Made by a program: the position numbers and the translations under genes. Below, piece after piece: positions 8,033-14,270 of a stretch of 46,700 nucleotides of DNA; positions within the stretch are counted from its first letter, which is position 1, and each line of letters starts with the position of its first letter. The notes under the pieces were generated by a model. It made no database searches. It was not told the DNA's origin and saw only the letters and a list, made by a program, of their open reading frames with translations. Source of the DNA: Bradyrhizobium liaoningense. GTDB lineage: Bacteria > Pseudomonadota > Alphaproteobacteria > Rhizobiales > Xanthobacteraceae. The stretch is from positions 1 through 46,700 of the forward strand of contig NZ_JAFCJM010000052.1 of assembly GCF_018130955.1 (NCBI RefSeq), in the 5' to 3' direction.

Positions 8033-9025
8033 ATGCGCCGCAACGACGCGATCCACCTCGGCCTGATGCTGTTCGCGCTCGGGGCCGCCTATCTGGTGCC
8101 GTTCGAGCTTTTGCTGCTCGCTTATGTCGTGCTCGGTCCGGCGCATTATTTCACCGAGATCTCGTGGCTGCACGATCGCAGCTACTTTCTGCCCCACCGC
8201 GGCATCGCGATCGCGCTCGCGGTCGTCGCGGTGGCCGCCGCGCTGATCGACAACGCCTCGTGGTTCGGCTTCGCGATGTGGGGCGCGCTGGTGGTCTGCG
8301 CCATGCTGGCGGCGACCACCTCCGCGATCGAGAGCATGCTGTTGTTCATCGTGGCGATCGCATTGTCGGCTATCATGTATTCGAGCGGATCCTCGCTCGC
8401 CGTGATCGGCATCCTGATTCCGACCCTGATCCACGTCTCGCTGTTCACACTGATCTTCATGGTGCTCGGCGCCTACCGGTCCGGCAGCCGCGCGCAGGCC
8501 GCGCTGGTGGTCGTCTACCTGCTTTCGATCGCCGCGATCCTGCTGCTGCCTCCGACCGCCGAAATCCGGATCGCGAACTTCGCCCGGGTCGGGCAGGACT
8601 ATTTCGGCAATGTCGGCCCGGCGCTGAGCCGGCTGTTCGGGGTGCCCGGCCTCGTCCTCGACACCAGGCTGACGAGCCTGCTGGCCTTCGTCTACACCTA
8701 CCACTACCTCAACTGGTTCATCAAAGCGGACGTGATCCGCTGGACAGAGGTGCCGAAGGCACGGCTCGCGGCGATGGCCGTCGCCAGCACCGCGTCCACC
8801 GCGCTGTATTTCTACGACTACGCCTTCGGCTTCACCTTCCTGCTGGCGCTGAGCCTGGTCCACATTCTGCTCGAGTTTCCGCTCAACAGCCTCGCCCTGC
8901 GGCAGCTCGGCGCCACGATCCAGGGCGCAGTGCGCGCACGGCACGCCGGCACCGTCACGGCCTCCGCGGGGCGCTCGCGCCCTGTGGACACAAGGGCTTC
9001 AAAGCGCGCGTCGCGGTCGCGCTGA
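8033..9025 (+). CDS. polytopic membrane protein of unknown function with intramembrane histidines
   Basis: This 330-residue protein has about eight to nine hydrophobic segments and a short basic tail. I do not recognise a named family with confidence. Histidines sit in or near the membrane: H38 in GPAHYFTEISW, H47 and H55 in WLHDRSYFLPH, one in PTLIHVSLF, one in YTYHYLNWFIKADVIRW and one in SLVHILLEFP. This pattern recalls membrane metal enzymes such as Brp/Blh carotene oxygenases or desaturases, but their signatures are absent, so that is only a suggestion. The ATG at 8033 follows the repeat by about 100 bp. Its stop abuts the stop of the convergent gene at 9026. Confidence 0.75.
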   Translation: MRRNDAIHLGLMLFALGAAYLVPFELLLLAYVVLGPAHYFTEISWLHDRSYFLPHRGIAIALAVVAVAAALIDNASWFGFAMWGALVVCAMLAATTSAIESMLLFIVAIALSAIMYSSGSSLAVIGILIPTLIHVSLFTLIFMVLGAYRSGSRAQAALVVVYLLSIAAILLLPPTAEIRIANFARVGQDYFGNVGPALSRLFGVPGLVLDTRLTSLLAFVYTYHYLNWFIKADVIRWTEVPKARLAAMAVASTASTALYFYDYAFGFTFLLALSLVHILLEFPLNSLALRQLGATIQGAVRARHAGTVTASAGRSRPVDTRASKRASRSR

Positions 9026-9538
9026 TCATCCCTCCGCGCGTTTTCGCCTGTAAGCAAGCAGCAGTGCGATCGTCGAGCCGAGGAAATAACCGGCGGTCGC
9101 GCCCGAAATGGCGCGGCCGACAATGATCGCGAGCGCGCGGTCGTGCACGTCGATCGCCGAGATCACGCTGACGGTATATTGCAAGCCGAACACCACAAGG
9201 TTCCGGACCAGGGCAAAAATGCTCCCGGGGCGGATGATCTCGCCGGTGACATGGTCCACATCGAACGGGCGCGGCGTCAACACGCCGAGCGGCAGCAGCG
9301 CCAGCGCAGCCGCACTCCAGGCGACGAGCGGCCAGATGCTCGCCTGCGGGCCAAAGCCGATCCGCGAGATACCCCAGACGATGAACACGACAGGGACGAT
9401 CAGCGCGCGCCAGATCGGTGCCTTGCGCGGCTGCATCGCCTTGATGCCCTGCCAGATCAGAAAGGCGAGCAGGAACCAGACGAAGACCGGCGTGTGGATC
9501 AGGATCTGATAGGCGAAATTCATGTAACCGGAGATCAT
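9026..9538 (-). CDS. small inner-membrane protein of unknown function (possibly DUF6622)
   Basis: This 170-residue protein has about five membrane segments: HTPVFVWFLLAFLIWQGI, ALIVPVVFIVWGISRIG, LVAWSAAALALLPLGVL, a fourth near residue 110, and a last one ending in a basic tail. The arrangement resembles the DUF6622-type proteins of Proteobacteria (recalled, not searched). The start at 9538 is supported by AGGGAG about 6 bp upstream. It follows the potC-like gene by 16 bp on the same strand and may be read through from that operon. The function is unknown. Confidence 0.7.
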   Translation of the reverse strand: MISGYMNFAYQILIHTPVFVWFLLAFLIWQGIKAMQPRKAPIWRALIVPVVFIVWGISRIGFGPQASIWPLVAWSAAALALLPLGVLTPRPFDVDHVTGEIIRPGSIFALVRNLVVFGLQYTVSVISAIDVHDRALAIIVGRAISGATAGYFLGSTIALLLAYRRKRAEG

Positions 9539-9554
9539 GGCCGCTCCCTGCGCC

Positions 9555-10367
9555 CTACAGCGGCGCCGCGCTCTCGCCCTGCGAGCTCGACAGTTTTGAA
9601 GCCAGCGAGGCGATGACGATGACGATAGCGATGAGCCCGATCACCAGCGTGCAGATCGCGTTGATCTCGGGTTTTACCCCGAGCCGCACCTCGGAATAGA
9701 TCCGGATCGGCAGCGTTGCCGAGCCGGGGCCGGTGGTAAAGCTCGCGATCACGAGATCGTCGAGCGACAGCGTGAAGGCCAGCATCCAGCCGGCGACGAT
9801 CGCGGGCGCGATCAGCGGTAGCGTCACCGACAGGAAGGCACTGACAGGATTGCAGCCGAGATCCATCGCGGCTTCCTCGAGCGAGCGGTCGAGCGAGCCG
9901 AGGCGCGACTGCACCACGACGGCGACGAAGCACATGGTGAGCGTGGTGTGCGCGATCGTCACCGTCCAGAAGCCACGCTCGGCGTTCAGCGCCACGAACA
10001 GGAGCAGCAGCGACAGGCCGGTGATCACCTCCGGCATCACCAGCGGCGCATAGAGCATGCCCGAAAACAGCGTGCGGCCGCGAAAGCGTTCGCCGCGCGA
10101 CAGCGCGACCGCGGCCAGCGTGCCGAGCACGGTCGCGATGCTGGCTGAGGCGACCGCGACCCGCAGGCTCATCCAGGCGGCCTCGATCATGGCGCGGTCG
10201 TTGAAGAGCTCGACATACCAGCGCAGCGACCAGCCGCCCCACACCGTCACCAGCCGCGAGGCGTTGAAGGAATAGATCACGAGGATGACGATCGGCAGAT
10301 AGAGGAAGGCGAGCCCCAGCGCGAGCGAGGCGACGTTGAAACGGGAGAGCCGCGTCTTCTTGCGCAT
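9555..10367 (-). CDS. ABC transporter permease (PotC type)
   Basis: This 270-residue permease belongs to the spermidine/putrescine class. The EAA loop, EEAAMDLGCNPVSAFLSVTL at about residues 165-184, and the FTLSLDDLVIASFTTGPG block are diagnostic of PotC/PotI. It lies 4 bp after the potB-like gene and completes the channel. The N-terminal helix reads LALGLAFLYLPIVILVIYSF. No potD-like binding protein follows; instead a small membrane protein does. Putrescine-class opine or polyamine uptake is the likely role, but substrate cannot be assigned without the binding protein. Confidence 0.9.
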   Translation of the reverse strand: MRKKTRLSRFNVASLALGLAFLYLPIVILVIYSFNASRLVTVWGGWSLRWYVELFNDRAMIEAAWMSLRVAVASASIATVLGTLAAVALSRGERFRGRTLFSGMLYAPLVMPEVITGLSLLLLFVALNAERGFWTVTIAHTTLTMCFVAVVVQSRLGSLDRSLEEAAMDLGCNPVSAFLSVTLPLIAPAIVAGWMLAFTLSLDDLVIASFTTGPGSATLPIRIYSEVRLGVKPEINAICTLVIGLIAIVIVIASLASKLSSSQGESAAPL

Positions 10368-10371
10368 GGCT

Positions 10372-11283
10372 TCACCTCTGTTCCAATTGCCGGCGCTGCA
10401 AGCGCTCGTAGAGCAGCAGCGGCACCAGCAGCACCACCAGCAGCACGATGGCCGCGGCTGACGCCACCGGCCAGTCCTTGTTGGTGAAGAATTCGAGCCA
10501 CAAGGTCTGGCCGATCATCAGCGCGTTCGAGCCGGCCAAGAGGTCAGGGATCACGAACTCGCCGACGATCGGAATGAAGCAGAGCAGGACGCCGGCGCCC
10601 ACGCCGGGCAGCGACAACGGAAAGGTGACGAGCCAGAACACCTGCCAGGGCGGCGCGCCGAGATCGCTTGCCGCCTCCTCCAGCGCCGGCTCCATCTTCG
10701 CCAGCGTCGCGTAGAGCGGCAGGATCATGAAAGGCAGATAGGAATAGACGATGCCGAGATACATCGCTGTGTCGGTGGAGAGCCACACCACGGGCGCGCT
10801 CACCAGATGCAGCGCCAGCAAAACCTTGTTGAGCAGGCCGTCGTGCTGGAGGATGTTGATCCAGGCATAGATGCGGATCAGGAACGAGGTCCAGAACGGC
10901 ACGATGACAAGCACCATCGCCACCGCCTGCCAGCGCTTGGGCAGTCGCGCCATGCCGTAGGCGATGGGATAGCCGATCAGGAGCAGGATCGCGGTCGCCG
11001 TAACAGCGACCGTCACGCTACGGACATAGGCGAAGATGTAGAGGTCGTCGGAGACGAGCAGCCTGAAATTATCGACCGACAGCGCGCCGAACGCTGTTCT
11101 GATCGCGTTCCATCCGGCTGTCAGGTCGAACACCGGTTCGTAGGGCGGCTGCGCGATCGCGGTCTGCGACAGGCTGATTTTCAGCACGAAGGCGAACGGC
11201 ACCAGGAAGAACAGCACCATCCAGACATAGGGCGCGATGGCGGCGAACCGCGCGGGTCGCGCAAAGATGCGGCGCGTGCTCAT
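10372..11283 (-). CDS. ABC transporter permease (PotB type)
   Basis: This permease is 303 residues with the start chosen at 11283 (MSTRRIFARP), where ATGA overlaps the stop of the ATPase gene by 4 bp. An upstream start at 11301 would extend it by six residues. The EAA loop, EEAASDLGAPPWQVFWLVTF, lies at about residues 190-210. FVIPDLLAGSNALMIGQTLW near residue 240 is the conserved PotB block. It pairs with the PotC-type product to make the membrane channel of a polyamine-class importer. Confidence 0.9.
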   Translation of the reverse strand: MSTRRIFARPARFAAIAPYVWMVLFFLVPFAFVLKISLSQTAIAQPPYEPVFDLTAGWNAIRTAFGALSVDNFRLLVSDDLYIFAYVRSVTVAVTATAILLLIGYPIAYGMARLPKRWQAVAMVLVIVPFWTSFLIRIYAWINILQHDGLLNKVLLALHLVSAPVVWLSTDTAMYLGIVYSYLPFMILPLYATLAKMEPALEEAASDLGAPPWQVFWLVTFPLSLPGVGAGVLLCFIPIVGEFVIPDLLAGSNALMIGQTLWLEFFTNKDWPVASAAAIVLLVVLLVPLLLYERLQRRQLEQR

Positions 11284-12431
11284 TGGTCCAGTACCAGGCA
11301 ATCGTCGGGCGTGAACCAGGCCACGACCTGCTGGTTCAGGCTGTAAGCGTCGACGTCGAGGCGCGCGGAGTTGGTCACCGACGACTGCACCATGCCGCCG
11401 GTGTCGAGCTTCACTTTGTAGGTGGTGGCGCCGCCGAGATAGCAGATATCGGCGATCACGCCGTCCAGCTGGTTGAGCGCCGATCCCTCGCCCACGGGCG
11501 CGCGGCGCGACAGCTTGACCTTTTCAGGGCGGATCGCGACCGACAATTTGGCTCCAGCGATCGGCTCGCGCGGCTCGGCCGCAACCAGCGTGCCTGCGCC
11601 GCCGGTCGCAATGACGAGACGGTGACCGTCGCGCAGTTTGAATTCGCCCTCGAACAGATTGATGTCGCCGACGAACTCCGCGATCCAGCGCGAGCGCGGT
11701 GCCTCGTAGAGCTCGCGCGGCGGAGCGACCTGGACGAGCTTGCCGGCATTCATCACGCCGATTCTATCAGCCATGGTCATCGCCTCCTCCTGGTCGTGGG
11801 TGACGATGACAAAGGTCATGCCGAGCCAGCGCTGCAGCTCCATCAGCTCTCCTTGCGTGCTCTCGCGCAGTTTCTTGTCGAGTGCCGCCAAGGGCTCGTC
11901 GAGCAGTAGCACCTGGGGACGCCGCGCCAGCGAGCGCGCCAGAGCGACGCGCTGCCGCTGGCCGCCGGAGAGCTGATCGGGTTTACGCTTCTCCAGCCCC
12001 TCGAGCTTCACCAGCGCCACCATCTCGGCCACGCGGGTCGCGATATCGGCGCGCGCCATGCCGGCGCGCCTCAGGCCGAAGGCGATATTGTCGTAGACGG
12101 ACAAATGCGGAAACAGCGCGTAGTTCTGGAACATCATGTTGATGGGACGCTCGTGCGGCAGCGCCTGCGCGATGTCCTTGTCCGCGAGCAGGATGCGGCC
12201 CGAGTCCGGCGCCTCGAAGCCGGCCAGCATGCGCAAGAGCGTGGTCTTGCCGCAGCCGCTTGGGCCAAGCAGCGCAAAAAACTCGCCAGCCTTGATGTCG
12301 AGCGACACGCCGTCGACAGCCCGGAACGCGCCAAAATTCTTCACGACGCCGTCGATGCGCAGCAGCGGTTGCCCGGTCGCCGCATTCACCGCCCCAGCCG
12401 CCCCTTCCATTCCGTGTCGCTCGTCAGCCAT
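11280..12431 (-). CDS. ABC transporter ATP-binding protein (PotA type)
   Basis: This 383-residue ATPase is of the spermidine/putrescine class. It has Walker A GPSGCGKTT, the signature LSGGQRQRVALARSLA and Walker B VLLLDEPLAALD, followed by a C-terminal TOBE region that includes VAIRPEKVKLSRR. I take the ATG at 12431 (MADERHGMEGAAG), which gives the normal PotA length. The open frame continues about 70 codons further upstream through a palindromic repeat and is unlikely to be coding there. It leads the potA-potB-potC set on the minus strand. It might also serve the ATPase-less importer at 4652-7833, but it is of a different class. Confidence 0.92.
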   Translation of the reverse strand: MADERHGMEGAAGAVNAATGQPLLRIDGVVKNFGAFRAVDGVSLDIKAGEFFALLGPSGCGKTTLLRMLAGFEAPDSGRILLADKDIAQALPHERPINMMFQNYALFPHLSVYDNIAFGLRRAGMARADIATRVAEMVALVKLEGLEKRKPDQLSGGQRQRVALARSLARRPQVLLLDEPLAALDKKLRESTQGELMELQRWLGMTFVIVTHDQEEAMTMADRIGVMNAGKLVQVAPPRELYEAPRSRWIAEFVGDINLFEGEFKLRDGHRLVIATGGAGTLVAAEPREPIAGAKLSVAIRPEKVKLSRRAPVGEGSALNQLDGVIADICYLGGATTYKVKLDTGGMVQSSVTNSARLDVDAYSLNQQVVAWFTPDDCLVLDQ

Positions 12432-12543
12432 GTTCCCCGCCGGCCCCAATGCGAGGCGCACGCTAGCGGCGGATCGCGCGCGGCTCAACCGGTTCGCACC
12501 CCATATGCGGATGATGTTAGCTCGGTGCGACCGGGACACAAAC

Positions 12544-12631
12544 TCGTCATGCCCGGGCTTGTCCCGGGCATCCACGTTCTCCCTGCCGCAAGGAAGGTCG
12601 TGGATGGCCGGGACGAGCCCGGCCATGACGA
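12544..12631. repeat. palindromic intergenic repeat (family C)
   Basis: A long imperfect palindrome runs from TCGTCATGCCCGGGCTTGTC to a mirrored GACGAGCCCGGCCATGACGA. The inner arms ATCCACG (12570-12576) and CGTGGAT (12599-12605) also pair. This is one of the commonest intergenic repeats in Bradyrhizobium and Rhodopseudomonas chromosomes (recalled). It separates the GlpD-like gene from the potA-like gene and could fold in RNA as a large hairpin. Confidence 0.85.
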
Positions 12632-12663
12632 TGTGGAGGCGTCCGCGCACAGACCTCTCGCAC

Positions 12664-14124
12664 CTATGTCTCAGTCGCCATAAACGCAGCCAGCGCGTCG
12701 CGGTCGGCGGGGGACATGGTCAGGCCGAGTTTTGAGCGGCGCCACAGGATGTCGTCGGGGAAGCGCGCCCACTCTGACGTCATGAGGTAGCGCACCTCGG
12801 CACCCGTCAGCTCGGGGCCGAAGGCCGGGCCGAGCTCGTCCCGGCTTTTGGCGTCGCCCAGCACCGCCGGCAGCCGCGAGCCGTAGGCGGCGACCAGGCG
12901 CCGCGCCTGCACGTCGGACAGAAAACGCCAGCGGTCGCGCGCGACATCAACCTCGTCGTCGAAACGATTCCAGGCGAAATCGCCGCCCGGCAGGGCCGCA
13001 CCTGCCGTCCAGGGCGGCGACATCGGATAGAACGGCGTCAGCCGTGTCACTGCGCGCTCGGCGCGCAGGCGCATCGTCGTCACGTCGCCGCCGAAGATCG
13101 TGAGCAGCGGCGCCTTGCGCCGCCGTGCGTCGAACGCCATGCCGCCGTCGCGCCCGCGCGCGGGGTCCTGCGCCAGATTGACGCCCGACAGGGTGCGCAC
13201 CACGTCCGTCGGCTCGACGCGCTCGCGAAAATAACGGCTTGCGGCCTCGCAGAGATAGGTGACGTCAGTTGCCGGCATCGCCACGATGGCGGGATCGCCT
13301 TTGAAGGGATGCGTCACCGTGCCGATCAGCGTGAAATCGCGCTCATAGGGGCTGGCGAAGATCAGCCTGCCATCGCTGTTCTGGAAGACGTAGACATTGT
13401 CGGACTCGAACAGGCGGCGCACGACGATCTGGCTGATCCGCACCGCGCTGGTGCGCGGCGGCGGCAGGCGCAGCACGGTCTCCGCCACGATCGAGGTCCA
13501 GGCGCCGGCGGCATTCGCCAGCGCCCGCGATGTGACGGCATGGCGATGGCCGCGATCGACGACCGCAAGCCGCCAGATGTCGGTCCTGTCGGCCCGCACG
13601 CAACGCGCTCCGGTGCGAATGACGGCGCCGCGCTCGGCCGCATCGAGCGCCGTGAGGACCGCGAGCCGGGAATCGTCGACCACGCAGTCCGAATATTCGA
13701 AGGCCAGGCCGAACGGCCGCTTCAGGGCGTTGCCGACCGGATGATGCGTGATGTCGATGGTCGCCGATGACGGCAGGCCGCCGCGCGGTGCAAGCCGGTC
13801 GTAGAGCAACAGACCCGTCCGCACCAGCCAGGGCGGGCGCTCGTCGGAATGCGCGGGGATCGCGAAGCGCATCGGACGCACCAGATGCGGCGCGGTCGCG
13901 AGCCAGATCTTGCGCTCGGCAAGCGCCCGGCGGACGCGCCAGAAGCCGCGGCGCTCCAGCACCGACAGATCGCCATGGATCAGATGCGGCGTCGCCGACG
14001 ACGCCCCGCCGCCGAGATCGCCCTGCTCGAACAGGATGACCCGCAAGCCCCGGCCAGCCGCATCGCGCGCGAGGCTGACGCCGTTCAGGCCACCGCCGAT
14101 GATCGCGAGGTCGTAGTCCGCCAT
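12664..14124 (-). CDS. GlpD-like FAD-dependent oxidoreductase with altered substrate site
   Basis: This 486-residue protein has the overall plan of aerobic glycerol-3-phosphate dehydrogenase. The N-terminal FAD motif reads LAIIGGGLNGVSLARDAAGRG, with an EQGDLGGGAS block after it. The C-terminal GlpD domain is clear (LTGAEVRYLMTSEWARFPDD and ILWRRSKLGLT). Key motifs differ from standard GlpD: the usual SSKLIHGGLRYLE reads TPHLIHGDLSVLE, SGVRPL reads SGVNLA, and GGKLTTYR reads GGDVTTMR. These positions bind the substrate phosphate in GlpD, so another substrate or a degraded enzyme is possible. I take the ATG at 14124 since MADYDLAIIGGG is the natural N-terminus. It lies upstream of potABC on the same strand. 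Confidence 0.85.
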   Translation of the reverse strand: MADYDLAIIGGGLNGVSLARDAAGRGLRVILFEQGDLGGGASSATPHLIHGDLSVLERRGFWRVRRALAERKIWLATAPHLVRPMRFAIPAHSDERPPWLVRTGLLLYDRLAPRGGLPSSATIDITHHPVGNALKRPFGLAFEYSDCVVDDSRLAVLTALDAAERGAVIRTGARCVRADRTDIWRLAVVDRGHRHAVTSRALANAAGAWTSIVAETVLRLPPPRTSAVRISQIVVRRLFESDNVYVFQNSDGRLIFASPYERDFTLIGTVTHPFKGDPAIVAMPATDVTYLCEAASRYFRERVEPTDVVRTLSGVNLAQDPARGRDGGMAFDARRRKAPLLTIFGGDVTTMRLRAERAVTRLTPFYPMSPPWTAGAALPGGDFAWNRFDDEVDVARDRWRFLSDVQARRLVAAYGSRLPAVLGDAKSRDELGPAFGPELTGAEVRYLMTSEWARFPDDILWRRSKLGLTMSPADRDALAAFMATET

Positions 14125-14164
14125 GAACCCGTCGTGGGACGCGAAGAAAAGCCTTCGCAACCAC

Positions 14165-14270
14165 TAGAGCCTTTTCCGTTCCGATGGAATCGGAACGGGG
14201 CTGCAGGTTCTTCTTTTTGACGCGTTTTCTTGACGCGAACCGGTATCCGCTTCGCTCGAAAACGCTCTAG
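14165..14270. repeat. MITE-like palindromic repeat, copy 1 (family A)
   Basis: This element of about 106 bp has terminal inverted repeats: TAGAGCCTTTTCCG at the left and CGAAAACGCTCTA at the right. It holds one hairpin around GTTCC/GGAAC and a second with GCGTTTTC/GAAAACGC. Related copies lie at 19106-19205 and 22384-22484. The right end (CTCTAG) supplies the TAG stop codon of the PAS-GGDEF-EAL gene at 14267. Confidence 0.85.

Noticed and set aside
7808..8944. Minus-strand open frame through the 14-bp repeat with repeated LGIRSWASG peptides
   Set aside because: The peptide repeat is only the antisense reading of the minisatellite, and the rest is opposite the membrane-protein gene.
11280..12650. 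Longer N-terminus for the PotA-type ATPase, starting at 12650
   Set aside because: The extra codons run through a palindromic repeat, and the ATG at 12431 gives the normal family length.
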